Assembly (NCBI GenBank): GCA_017429505.1
Contig: JAFROW010000013.1
Coordinates: 124,001-188,000 of the forward strand
Origin: Clostridia bacterium
GTDB lineage: Bacteria > Bacillota > Clostridia > TANB77 > CAG-508
Direction: 5' to 3'
DNA: 64,000 nt
Positions 42,166 through 50,646 of this stretch are shown here, piece by piece. Each line of letters begins with the position of its first letter. The first letter of the stretch is position 1. The notes under the pieces were generated by a model. The model made no database searches and was not told the DNA's origin. It saw only the letters and a program-made list of their open reading frames with translations. The translations under genes were made by a program, and so were the position numbers.

Positions 42166-43311
42166 CTAATCGCCTAAACATATTCCTATATCTCTTGCTG
42201 TTTTTATTAAATCATCATCCATTTTTATTGTTCTCATATTGCTTTCTTCTGTTCCACCTTCAACTGCGCCAATTTCTTTGTTGTTCCCAACAACTTCTTC
42301 TAGTGGTATAGAATTTAATTTGCCATCTTTAAGTACTGTTAATACATTGAATTTGCCCTCTAATGCTAGTTCCATTGCTTTTGCACCATATTTGGTACAC
42401 AAAACTCTATCTGTAGCTGTTGGCGTTCCACCCCTTTGCATATATCCTAAAGTTGTATTTCTAGCTGTCATACCTGTTATTTCTTCTAAAGCTTTTGCAA
42501 CACTCTCTCCTGCTCCACCTAATTGAACATTTATTACTCCTGCTCCGCCTTCTCTTTTATCTTTTATACAAAACGAACCACCCTTTGGATATGCACCTTC
42601 AGATACAACTATTACGCTAAAATTTTTTCCCCTTTTCTTTCTGTCATTTATTGTTTCTACAACTTTATCTAAATCATAAGGGATTTCTGGTAACAAGGCA
42701 ACATCTGCTCCACCTGCTATTGCAGATTCAAGGGCTATCCATCCTGCATATCTTCCCATTACTTCTAATGTCATTATTCTATTGTGTGTCTCAGCTGTTG
42801 TGTGCAATCTATCTAATGCATCTGTAGCAACAGATACAGCAGTATTGAATCCAAATGTAACATCAGTGCAAGCTACATCATTATCTATTGTTTTTGGCAC
42901 CCCAATTACTTTTATGCCTTTTAAAGATAAATCTCTTGCTGCTTTTTGTGTACTATCTCCTCCTAGCATAAATAAACAATCTATTCCATCATCTTTCAAG
43001 TTTTGTACACATACATCTGATAAATCTTTATATTCTACTGTTCCATCTTCATTTACAACTTTATAATTAAATACATTTGTATTTAATGAAGATTTTATAA
43101 TTGCTCCTCCTTTTTGTATAATCCCTGAAGCAACTGGATTTCCCTCTAACAACATATAATTGTTTTCTACTAATCCTTTAAATCCTTCTATAAATCCATA
43201 ACTTTCTACACCATGCACTCTTGCAGTTTTTATAATCGCTCTAATTACTGCATTTAAACCTGGCGCATCTCCTCCATTTATTAGTATTCCTATTCTTTTT
43301 AACTCTGACAT
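42166..43311 (-). CDS. pfkA: 6-phosphofructokinase
   Basis: This 381-residue enzyme has NGGDAPGLNAVIRA, the catalytic TIDND (Asp143, Asp145 context), EVMGRYAGWIAL and HRIM-like substrate motifs. The site that distinguishes donors is unusual: GGDST (Ser120 where ATP enzymes have Gly and PPi enzymes Asp) together with PKTIDND (Lys140, a PPi-type residue). It therefore resembles the mixed group of longer PFKs. It phosphorylates fructose 6-phosphate in glycolysis; the donor cannot be settled from sequence. A promoter lies upstream. Confidence 0.92.
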   Translation of the reverse strand: MSELKRIGILINGGDAPGLNAVIRAIIKTARVHGVESYGFIEGFKGLVENNYMLLEGNPVASGIIQKGGAIIKSSLNTNVFNYKVVNEDGTVEYKDLSDVCVQNLKDDGIDCLFMLGGDSTQKAARDLSLKGIKVIGVPKTIDNDVACTDVTFGFNTAVSVATDALDRLHTTAETHNRIMTLEVMGRYAGWIALESAIAGGADVALLPEIPYDLDKVVETINDRKKRGKNFSVIVVSEGAYPKGGSFCIKDKREGGAGVINVQLGGAGESVAKALEEITGMTARNTTLGYMQRGGTPTATDRVLCTKYGAKAMELALEGKFNVLTVLKDGKLNSIPLEEVVGNNKEIGAVEGGTEESNMRTIKMDDDLIKTARDIGICLGD

Positions 43312-43382
43312 ATTTCTCTTCCTTTCGACAAATTGAGGCTTTTTTGCATTTTTTATTATTTGTTTTCGCCTCTTTTTTTCTT

Positions 43383-43410
43383 ATTATACCATTAAATTTT
43401 TATTTTACAA
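43383..43410 (-). promoter_or_regulatory. Promoter of pfkA
   Basis: TTGTAA and a perfect TATAAT on the minus strand are 16 bp apart, about 72 bp upstream of the start. Confidence 0.65.
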
Positions 43411-43495
43411 GTAAAATTTTTAAAATTTAGTAATAAATATGTCTTTTAATTTTTGAAGGTATAATAAAAGTAAAAAGTTAGCAATTTTTAATATA

Positions 43496-43529
43496 AAAAT
43501 GACACGCAATAAATTTACGTGTCATTTTT
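43496..43529. terminator. Terminator between pfkA and the pilin-like gene
   Basis: AAAAATGACACG and CGTGTCATTTTT form a perfect stem, symmetric in both directions. It terminates the pilin-like gene whose stop is at 43607. Confidence 0.85.
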
Positions 43530-43606
43530 CATATTTTTAAATTAACATTTTCTAAGTATTCTTTTTCATATTTCTTTCCTGTTATATATTCATTTTCATC
43601 ATTTTT

Positions 43607-44813
43607 TTACCAATTGATGATATGTGGTTTATTACTATCTGTACCTGCGTCAGCACTAATAGTTAAAGTAATATCAGAATCAATAGTAACCATAGGACGA
43701 ATGCTAAAATTAGCACCATCTGCATAGTTGTCAGATCGAAACATATATGCACCTCCTATATTTGATTTAGCAGAACGTAATCCAAAACACGAACAATATG
43801 AACATTCTACAAAGCGAGAAGCTACCCAATAAGGGGAAGAACTTCTTTTTAGTATCGTATTTGCCTCTCCATAATTTATTTCATTTAGTTTTATATAATA
43901 AACAGTTTGAGTAGATGTTAAGCCTGTATTTAAGTTGTGTTTGTATGCTGCATTTCCTATAGTTAAATCTAACTTATTTTTTTCTGTAGCTTTTATTCCA
44001 TCGATTTTAACATTTACGCTTTCTATACCAGATCCAATTTCTTTTGCATAAATATTAGGATAATAATTATCAGAATAAGTTGTATTCCATTTTTCATAAT
44101 TAGTTTGACCATATTGCGGATTACTAGTTGAAGTTTTATTGTATTCATCTCTTTCTATTTTTCCGTTTTCTGTCAAATTTTCTTCAAAATCTTCTAAACT
44201 TATACTTCTTGCTTCTATTGAATGTGTGATATTACTATATAAGCTTTTACAAATATCGTGCATAATATATACTCCATTATTATATCCTGTTGCTCCACTA
44301 AAATTGATTGTTTGACTTGTTGGCTCTGCTATTAAATCTATACTTCCATCTTCGTTTATATCAAGTACTTTCCAATTCAAAGATTCTTGATTAATATCTA
44401 GTGAGTTATTTGTACTTCCTGTATAAGCCTCTCCTAATTTATCTTTTGAGTATGGAGCTTGGACTGTCGGTGTATAATTAACATAATCTCCAATTTTTAT
44501 GTTAGTTCTATCAGCAATTATAATTTTTCTTACATTTCCTCCATCATCTATTTTAAAGGAATCCACTCCTAATTCTACTTTTAATGGCAAATAATCTCCT
44601 GTTACTATTGCACCTATCTTTCCTAAATCTGTTTTTAATGTTGGTACATCTATTTTTCCATCTGTACCGATGCTTCCCATTACCTCTATTTGTATCTGTT
44701 CTTCTTTGCTTTTTTCTTCTGTTTGTGTTTTAGCTTCTGTTGCTTTCTGTAGTATAGAGTTATCTCCAGATAGCATTGAAATAGATATTCCAGCTAAAAT
44801 TAAAAGCACAATT
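43607..44813 (-). pseudogene. Pilin-like gene, C-terminal part, interrupted by IS91 element
   Basis: The protein from IIVLLILAGISISMLSGDNS onward matches the N-terminal block of the gene at 9544-10641 (IEVMGS.GTDGKIDVPTLKTDLGKIGA). It then continues into a domain ending in a region with WVASRFVECSYCS and FSIRPMVTIDSD. The reading frame appears to start at 44959, but its first 48 residues are encoded by the end of the IS element. The true N-terminus, ending at VITI, is at 47201-47265. Joining ATTACAAT to AATTGTGC restores VITIIVLL in frame without target duplication. Its product is lost unless the IS excises. Confidence 0.88.
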
Positions 44814-45089
44814 ATGTTTAGTATGTTATCGATGGTTAGGCTGTAGAAAATTAGACTGGCACAGATTATTAGACCAGCCTGACCATCTATAACATTCATC
44901 GTAGTAAATTGCGGAAACTTATTAAAACTTGCTATGGAGTTTCTATAATTTTCTCTCACTCGAATTTCACCTCTTTCTTAAACTTTTTAGGCAAAAATTA
45001 TTGCACTTTTGTCTTTTTCATTGTAAAATGAACATAGGAGCCCCCTCCCCAATTAAGAGGCACTTGCAAAAGTATTTAATTGCGGAGCT

Positions 45090-46205
45090 TTAGGATGTGT
45101 TTGGAATTAACATATGACCTTTTTTACAGTGCGGACATAAGTTAAAATCCTTTCCTAGAGTTTGCTTTAGTAATTCTAAAGCAGGGAGCTTTTTCTTTAT
45201 ATATATTTTTGTTCTTGTTAGTATCTTACATTTTAATAGTTTTTTCTTTTTATTTCTGTTTCCTAATATTCCATAATATCGTATTTTCATAAAATGGGGT
45301 GGAAGTATATGTAACAAAAATCTTCTTATGAATTCTTCTATTGTTACAGTCATTTCTTTCATTATATTGTTATTTTTGTAATCTCTCCATTTGAATGTTA
45401 CAGTTTCATCTGTTACATCAAGTATTCTTTCATTTGATATTGCCACTCTATGTGTGTATCTTCCTAAATATTGAATTACACAATTTGCATTATTAAATGG
45501 TTCTTTACAGTAAACAATCCAATCTTTATTGTATAACTCTTGAATTAAACTATTGTAACTTGCTGGATTCTCTAAATATTTATTTTTCCCATAAAAATCT
45601 AATTTTTCTTGTTTTAGATAATACAAGAATTTTCCTCTAAATACTTTTGACATTACTTTCACAGGTATGAAAAAGTCTTCATCTTTTTCTACCCATTTGT
45701 TAAGTTCTGTTATTCCACCTCCTGTTGTTACAATATGCACATGCGGATGATACATCATATTTTGTCCCCAGGTATATAATATACTGAAAAATCCTAATTC
45801 TCCTCCTAAATATTTTTTATCCTCTGCAAGTTCTTGCAATGTTTCTGCTGATGCTTTAAAAAGTATCTTATATATCTTACTTTGATTTTGTATTGTTAAT
45901 AGATTTAATTCATCTGGTATTGTAAATACTACATGATAATATTTTATATTTAATACTTCTTCTTTTCTTGCTTCTATCCATTGTAATTTCTTTCCTACTT
46001 GACAATTTGGACAATGTCTATTTCTACATGAGTTATATGCTATTTCTTCATATCCACATTCATCACATACATATTTATGTGCTCCTATAGCTCCTGTTTT
46101 ACATTCAGCTATTGCTGTTATTGCTTTTTTCTTATATCCTATAACTTTATTCTTTTTCATATATGGCTTCCAACCTTTATTTAATATTTCCTGAATTTTC
46201 TCCAT
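45090..46205 (-). CDS. IS91-family transposase
   Basis: This 371-residue protein has an N-terminal zinc finger (CDEC at 47-50, CRNRHCPNC at 60-68), the HUH motif HPHVH (153-157) and the Y2 motif YLGRY (Tyr246, Tyr250), followed by THRVAISN and FKWRDY. These are the marks of IS91-type rolling-circle transposases. A ribosome site (AAGGAGAAGAAA) precedes the ATG at 46205. The length is normal. Confidence 0.95.
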   Translation of the reverse strand: MEKIQEILNKGWKPYMKKNKVIGYKKKAITAIAECKTGAIGAHKYVCDECGYEEIAYNSCRNRHCPNCQVGKKLQWIEARKEEVLNIKYYHVVFTIPDELNLLTIQNQSKIYKILFKASAETLQELAEDKKYLGGELGFFSILYTWGQNMMYHPHVHIVTTGGGITELNKWVEKDEDFFIPVKVMSKVFRGKFLYYLKQEKLDFYGKNKYLENPASYNSLIQELYNKDWIVYCKEPFNNANCVIQYLGRYTHRVAISNERILDVTDETVTFKWRDYKNNNIMKEMTVTIEEFIRRFLLHILPPHFMKIRYYGILGNRNKKKKLLKCKILTRTKIYIKKKLPALELLKQTLGKDFNLCPHCKKGHMLIPNTS

Positions 46206-47067
46206 TTTCTTCTCCTTCCATTAATACATCTAGTGGACTTTTTACTTTCACATCCTTATTTGCAATATGAACATATACCATCGTAGATCTAATATTGCTA
46301 TGACCTAATAGCTCCTTCACTTCAAGTATATCAGCTCCATTTTCTATTAGATTTGTTGCAAAATTGTGTCTCAATCCATGTACTCGATATTCTTCGCTTA
46401 TTCCTGCTTTTCTTCTATATTCTCTAAAGTGTGTTCTTATTACATATACATTTATTGGCTTATTTGTCGCATCAAAAAACATTGCATCACTATCTATTCC
46501 TTTTGGTCGATATTTTGTCCAATACTCCCTTAGCATCTCCAAACTTTTTTCTGGTAACACTGTATATCTTTCTTTATTTCCTTTTCCTTCTCTTACAAAT
46601 ATTCTCATATTTTTACTGTCTATGTCTTGCACCTGTAGTTTTTCGATTTCTCCTATTCTTAATCCCGATCCATATATTAGCATAAATATTGTTTTAAATT
46701 TAAAATCATCAACTGCATTAAAAAAAGTGCTTAACTCTTCTTTTGTTAGCACTTTATACATTTTCTTTTTCTTTTTTCTCATTGGTAATTGCCTTTTATT
46801 TAAAACCTTATCTAATGTTACTTCATATACAAATCTAATTACAGAATTGTAATAATTTATGCTACTATCTTCTAATTTTCTTTTATCTTTCAGATGTTCT
46901 AGCAAGAAAGTTCTTAATTCGTCTACTGTTACTTCTTCTAAGTTTTTTTCTCCGAAATATTTTATTAAATCTTTGGTTTTTCCTAAATATGAATCATATG
47001 TGTAATGTGAAAAGTTTCTTAACTCCATATCTTTTTTCATCTTTTGTATTAATTCTTGATTGTTCAT
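46177..47067 (-). CDS. Tyrosine recombinase of the IS91-like element
   Basis: A phage-integrase-type recombinase of 296 residues with catalytic GLRIGEI (Arg), HGLRHNF, LGHSNI and STMVYVHI (Tyr). I place the start at the ATG at 47067 after GGAGG with an 8-bp spacing. Its 3' end overlaps the IS91 transposase gene. Integrase-transposase pairs of this kind are known in IS91-related elements. Its role in transposition is unclear. Confidence 0.9.
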   Translation of the reverse strand: MNNQELIQKMKKDMELRNFSHYTYDSYLGKTKDLIKYFGEKNLEEVTVDELRTFLLEHLKDKRKLEDSSINYYNSVIRFVYEVTLDKVLNKRQLPMRKKKKKMYKVLTKEELSTFFNAVDDFKFKTIFMLIYGSGLRIGEIEKLQVQDIDSKNMRIFVREGKGNKERYTVLPEKSLEMLREYWTKYRPKGIDSDAMFFDATNKPINVYVIRTHFREYRRKAGISEEYRVHGLRHNFATNLIENGADILEVKELLGHSNIRSTMVYVHIANKDVKVKSPLDVLMEGEENGENSGNIK

Positions 47068-47200
47068 CAAAAAAACCTCCTTTACAATGTCTTTGTAACT
47101 TTAAGTTACATAATGCATTATATCAGAGATTTTCTATATATTCAATATTAATTCTTTCTTCAACATTCGTTCCATTGCGAGGTACGAGCAATTTAGTGCT

Positions 47201-47265
47201 ATTGTAATAACTAACGCGATTAAAGTAATACCTTTATTCTCAAATTTTTTCTTTAAATTTAACAC
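47201..47265 (-). pseudogene. Pilin-like gene, N-terminal part
   Basis: From a GTG at 47265, nine bases after GGAGG, the frame reads VLNLKKKFENKGITLIALV and then ITI before the IS junction. It is the start of the gene whose remainder is at 43607-44813. A strong promoter lies upstream, and a near-copy of this region with an ATG is at 50422-50484. Confidence 0.85.
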
Positions 47266-47430
47266 TTGTATATTCCTCCTTCTTTGTATTAACAGATATT
47301 TACTTAATGATTATCTCCTAATATTTTATCAATAAAATATTTTTTGTCAATTAGTAAATAGCCCGTGTATATATATATATACAGTCGCAAGGAATGAACA
47401 TTTATTACATTTTCATTAAATATTTATTAC
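47226..47430 (-). repeat. 200-bp direct repeat, copy A (pilin promoter and start)
   Basis: This region matches 50445-50646 over nearly its whole length (for example GATTATCTCCTAATATTTTA and GTCAATTAGTAA). It includes the pilin ribosome site, promoter and a GTGTATATATA stretch. Confidence 0.85.
47323..47350 (-). promoter_or_regulatory. Promoter of the interrupted pilin-like gene
   Basis: TTGACA and TAAAAT are 16 bp apart on the minus strand. The second copy of this promoter is at 50542-50569. Confidence 0.7.
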
Positions 47431-47491
47431 ATTTTTATTACAAATAAAATATATTCTCCAATTCATGTCAAAATTCTAGTAAAAATCCTAT

Positions 47492-47520
47492 TTGCAAAAT
47501 CCATCAAATTATGTTACAAT
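47492..47520 (+). promoter_or_regulatory. Promoter of the DUF1836 gene
   Basis: TTGCAA and TACAAT are separated by 17 bp, about 87 bp upstream of the ATG at 47607. Confidence 0.6.
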
Positions 47521-47606
47521 ATGTTTCAAATCTTTGGAATTATCAATTTTTTTTCGAGGATAACTTAAAACAAATAAAAATTACAATTAATATGGAGTGA
47601 AGAAAA

Positions 47607-48122
47607 ATGTTTAAAAAAGAAGATATAGAAAATTTCCATATGCCAAGATGGGAAGAATTGCCAGAAATAGATTTATATTTAGATCAAGTTGTTTCTTTTA
47701 TAGATAAATACTTGTTATATTATTTAGATGATGAATCATCAAAAAAAGATGAAAAAAAAGAACAAAATGTACTTACAAAAACGATGATTAATAATTATGT
47801 AAAGCAAAAAATTATAGAAGCACCTGTTAAGAAAAAATATAATAGAAATAATATGGCTTATCTTTTTGTGATTTGTATTTTAAAACAATGTTATAGTATA
47901 AATGATATTGGAAATCTTATAAAGTTTACTTTGGAAACTACACCTTTAGAATTAGCTTATAATAGGTTCTGCGATGTGCTTGAAAGTGCAATAAAATGTA
48001 CTTTCTTGGATAAAAAATTTATCTATGAAAAATCTGCTACTGATAATGGTTATGTGCTTTTAAATGTAGTTCAGACTATTGCTAGTAAAATGTATGTGGA
48101 AAAGGTTTATTTAGAAAAATAG
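47607..48122 (+). CDS. DUF1836 family protein
   Basis: The 171-residue protein carries the DUF1836 pattern: FHMPRWEELPEIDLYLDQVV at the start, then LTKTMINNYVKQKIIEAPVK and RNNMAYLFVICILKQCYSI. The middle resembles a helix-turn-helix (MerR-like), so a DNA-binding regulator is likely, though not demonstrated for the family. It is one of few plus-strand genes here, with its own promoter and terminator, lying between two copies of the pilin promoter repeat. Confidence 0.82.
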   Translation: MFKKEDIENFHMPRWEELPEIDLYLDQVVSFIDKYLLYYLDDESSKKDEKKEQNVLTKTMINNYVKQKIIEAPVKKKYNRNNMAYLFVICILKQCYSINDIGNLIKFTLETTPLELAYNRFCDVLESAIKCTFLDKKFIYEKSATDNGYVLLNVVQTIASKMYVEKVYLEK

Positions 48123-48155
48123 CAGGAATTATTAGTAATTCCTGCTATTTTATTA
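48118..48155 (+). terminator. Terminator of the DUF1836 gene
   Basis: AATAGCAGGAATTA and TAATTCCTGCTATT form a stem followed by TTATT, starting at the stop codon. Confidence 0.8.
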
Positions 48156-48210
48156 TTAAATCTAATGTTATTTTTTAAAATTAGACAACAGCGGTTGCCC
48201 AATTTAATTA

Positions 48211-48450
48211 TTACTCTATATTATATTTTTTCATCAATTCTTTTGCCTTATTTACACCTGTTTCAGTTATATAAGTAGATTTTGCTTTATGTGTACTTCC
48301 ACCTATTAAATTTTCCTCTTCCAAAGAATTTAAAATATCAAAATCATAACCTTTCCAAGCTCTCATACAGTCATCTCCAAATATGTCTTTTTCTTTCCAA
48401 GATGTTAAATACAACAATAGCAAAGTTAATTCTTTTATCTTTTCTTCCAT
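48211..48450 (-). CDS. DUF6429 family protein
   Basis: The 79-residue protein contains LTLLLLYLTSWKEKD, RAWKGYDFDILNSLEEENLI and TYITETGVNKAKELM, a pattern I associate with DUF6429: a small winged-helix-like protein. Its ATG shares a base with the stop of the AlbA gene, showing tight coupling. It may be a regulator acting with that gene. Confidence 0.68.
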   Translation of the reverse strand: MEEKIKELTLLLLYLTSWKEKDIFGDDCMRAWKGYDFDILNSLEEENLIGGSTHKAKSTYITETGVNKAKELMKKYNIE

Positions 48451-49940
48451 TATTTGCCACTTCCTTTATTATTTTTTATAATCCATTCTCCTTTTCTTGT
48501 AGTTCCTTTTCTCTCAATTATTTTCATATCTTTTAATTGTTTCATATTTTTCTTTATAGTATTTGATTTTAATTCAAGTATATTTGCTATTTCATCAATT
48601 TTTATTGTGCTGTTTTGCAATAATATAGATATGATTTTTTGTTGTGTTTCCGATAAATCTATTGGTGGATTTATTGGTTGACTTATTGGTGGATTAATTA
48701 GTGGATTTTTTGATTTTGTAATTAAGATTAATGTTGTTCTGTTTGGATTAAAAGACTCCTTTATTTCTGGTAATACCCAGCCTTTTTCTTTCCAGACATT
48801 GTTAATCATAGGCAATCCAGAACCTGCTCTTTCTCCATATCCTAAATGCGAAAACATTTTATGCAATATTGGATTTCTTGGATCACTTTGTCCACCTTTT
48901 AAAGCATCTTCTATTGGTATTCTCATATTTCCTGGATTTGCAAATTTAAAATAATTTTCTCTTTTTTCAACAACAATACTTCCACTTTCATCGTATTGGG
49001 TATGGATTAAGCAATTTGAAAGTGCTTCACGAATACAGGCGTGAACTGGTGTATCATCTATTCTCATTAAATCTTTGTCTAATGCAAAAGGAACTTCAAT
49101 ATCTGCTGTTAATCTATTTACAATTTTCTCAAAGAAATCCCATAAATTCCCTGTCCATCCATCATCCCAAGATGTAATTCTATTCGCCCATCTTTCCATA
49201 TTACTATCATCTTTAACTTCTCTATAATCTAAAAAGTAATTTGGAAAGATTTCTACTATATCTTTTTCTTGTCCAAACATCAATAATCCTGCTATTGTTA
49301 ATTTCTTTGTTTTTCTATCTATTGCATTTAACATATACAAAAATTCTTCATCATCAAGTTTATTCCATTCGTGCGCTTCTCCTTTGTGTATTCTAAATCT
49401 AATTCTATAATCTTTTAAAGATTCTTTATTTATACTATTAATATCATATTCTTCTAATATAATTCTATCTTTTGCTTTCTCATTTGCTTCACTTATCATT
49501 GCTTTTACTTCATATTCTGCGCATTTAAAATCACCTTCGTGAAATCTTTTATATGTTCCTATTATTGGATTATTATTAATGTACACTGGTTTGTTTTTTC
49601 TATTTGCTCTTGGAACTTTTATTACAATTACTTGTTTTCCTTCTATATCAACAATTTTTACATCTTCATCATCTAAAACATTTACACTTATTTTTTCTCT
49701 ATTATTTATAGTATTCCAAAAATCTTTTAAAATATGATTTGTATTTTCAATACCTTCTACTGTGCAAACGTCATTTTCTCTGTTTTCTTTTATTCCTAAA
49801 ACAATTATTCCACCTTTTGAATTGCAAAAAGCTGAATAAGTTTCCCATATAGATTTTGGTATTTTATTTTTTGATTCTTTAAATTCTATCTCTTTATTTT
49901 CTCCAATTGATAACATTTCTATAATTGAATTTTTATCCAT
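48450..49940 (-). CDS. AlbA_2/Schlafen-type ATP-binding regulator
   Basis: This 496-residue protein has an N-terminal AlbA_2 domain (KEIEFKESKNKIPKSIWETYSAF, then GGIIVLGIKE), a middle part resembling RecG-like regulators with a degenerate HATPase region (VHACIREALSNCLIHTQYDESG, NPGNMRIPIEDALKGG, GYGERAGSGLPMI). A linker with repeated N-P-P-I units (LINPPISQPINPPIDL) and a C-terminal winged helix follow. Proteins of this type are usually transcription regulators. Two palindromes sharing CAGAxGCGTCTG lie upstream and are probable autoregulatory operators. Confidence 0.82.
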   Translation of the reverse strand: MDKNSIIEMLSIGENKEIEFKESKNKIPKSIWETYSAFCNSKGGIIVLGIKENRENDVCTVEGIENTNHILKDFWNTINNREKISVNVLDDEDVKIVDIEGKQVIVIKVPRANRKNKPVYINNNPIIGTYKRFHEGDFKCAEYEVKAMISEANEKAKDRIILEEYDINSINKESLKDYRIRFRIHKGEAHEWNKLDDEEFLYMLNAIDRKTKKLTIAGLLMFGQEKDIVEIFPNYFLDYREVKDDSNMERWANRITSWDDGWTGNLWDFFEKIVNRLTADIEVPFALDKDLMRIDDTPVHACIREALSNCLIHTQYDESGSIVVEKRENYFKFANPGNMRIPIEDALKGGQSDPRNPILHKMFSHLGYGERAGSGLPMINNVWKEKGWVLPEIKESFNPNRTTLILITKSKNPLINPPISQPINPPIDLSETQQKIISILLQNSTIKIDEIANILELKSNTIKKNMKQLKDMKIIERKGTTRKGEWIIKNNKGSGK

Positions 49941-49963
49941 ATTCTAATCTCCTTTCAAATTTC

Positions 49964-49977
49964 GCAGACGCGTCTGC
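49964..49977. promoter_or_regulatory. Operator-like palindrome 1
   Basis: GCAGACGCGTCTGC is a perfect 14-bp palindrome 24 bp upstream of the AlbA-type start. It shares CAGAxGCGTCTG with the site at 50059. Confidence 0.6.
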
Positions 49978-50058
49978 AAAATTTAGTTTGTTTTTCCATA
50001 TTATACCATCATTTTTTATATTTTTCATTAGTTTTTCAAAAAAAGATAAAATTTTTTT

Positions 50059-50086
50059 AAATTGGTCAGAAGCGTCTGACCAATTT
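50059..50086. promoter_or_regulatory. Operator-like palindrome 2
   Basis: AAATTGGTCAGA and its perfect complement flank AGCG. The core CAGAAGCGTCTG differs from site 1 by one base. It could also form a hairpin in RNA. Confidence 0.55.
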
Positions 50087-50204
50087 CTATTCTACCAGAA
50101 CAAAAGGAGCGTGATTAATTAATTTTAACTTTTAAAATACTTACACGCTCCGTCTTTGTTCACGTGCGAAATTTTCTTTAGAAAATTTCTGTACATAGCT
50201 TTTA

Positions 50205-50235
50205 TTGTATAGGAAAAACGATTTTTCCTATACAA
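50205..50235. repeat. Palindromic hairpin in the AlbA-pnp gap
   Basis: TTGTATAGGAAAAA and its complement flank CGA. Related GATTTTTCCTAT-CAATAAAAAA sequence recurs at 54486-54506. The 50122-50420 gap also holds GGAGCGTG/CACGCTCC arms at 50106-50151 and no gene. Confidence 0.5.
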
Positions 50236-50293
50236 TAAAAAAATAGAATTATTATCTTTTTCAATAACAATTCTATTATTACGTAAGTAAAAA

Positions 50294-50337
50294 GGTTAAG
50301 CTTCTTTGATTCGTGCGGTTGCAAAGCAACCTGCACA
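50294..50337 (-). repeat. Dispersed 44-bp inverted repeat, copy A
   Basis: The sequence containing GTGCAGGTTGCTTTGCAACC is repeated in the opposite orientation at 54417-54460 with 43 of 44 bases identical. It has an internal GGTTGC/GCAACC hairpin. Confidence 0.75.
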
Positions 50338-50421
50338 TAACGAAGCTTTCCTTATAAGTTTATATAAATCACAGGCGAACCCACTAGATTACTATACTTT
50401 TTATTCTTGTCGTAAAATACT

Positions 50422-50484
50422 CTATTTACAATTATTGTTACTATTAATACCTTTATTCTCAAATTTTTTCTTTGAATTTAACAT
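50422..50484 (-). pseudogene. Remnant of a pilin-like gene start
   Basis: ATG at 50484 begins MLNSKKKFENKGI as in the pilin-like genes but then reads NSNNNCK and stops at 50422; the GITLIALVIT stretch is lost by an internal deletion. It lies in the second copy of the 200-bp promoter repeat. Confidence 0.7.
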
Positions 50485-50646
50485 TTGTATATTACTCCTT
50501 CTTTGTATTAACAGATATATACTTAGTGATTATCTCCTAATATTTTATCAATAAAATATTTTTTGTCAATTAGTAATTAGCCCGTGTATATATACAGTCG
50601 CAAAGAATTCAAACATTTATTACATTTTTATTAAATATTTATGACA
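50445..50646 (-). repeat. 200-bp direct repeat, copy B
   Basis: This is the second copy of 47226-47430, including promoter TTGACA-16-TAAAAT at 50542-50569. Its edge runs into the pnp stop codon (50639), so pnp's 3' end lies in repeat sequence. Confidence 0.85.

Larger units (their letters stand above)
44814..47200 (-). mobile_element. IS91-family element with tyrosine recombinase
   Basis: This 2.4-kb element is inserted in a pilin-like gene without visible target-site duplication, as is typical of IS91. It encodes a tyrosine recombinase and a Y2 HUH transposase, overlapping by 29 bp. The end past the transposase (44814-45090) holds a hairpin with arms AGGCTG and CAGCCT; the other end contains TTCAACATTCGTTCCATTGCGA. 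A diverged copy of that end also occurs at 9474-9517. Confidence 0.85.

Noticed and set aside
44814..44959. N-terminal 48 residues of the frame starting at 44959
   Set aside because: They are encoded by the IS91-like element and do not match the pilin N-terminus, which is at 47201-47265.
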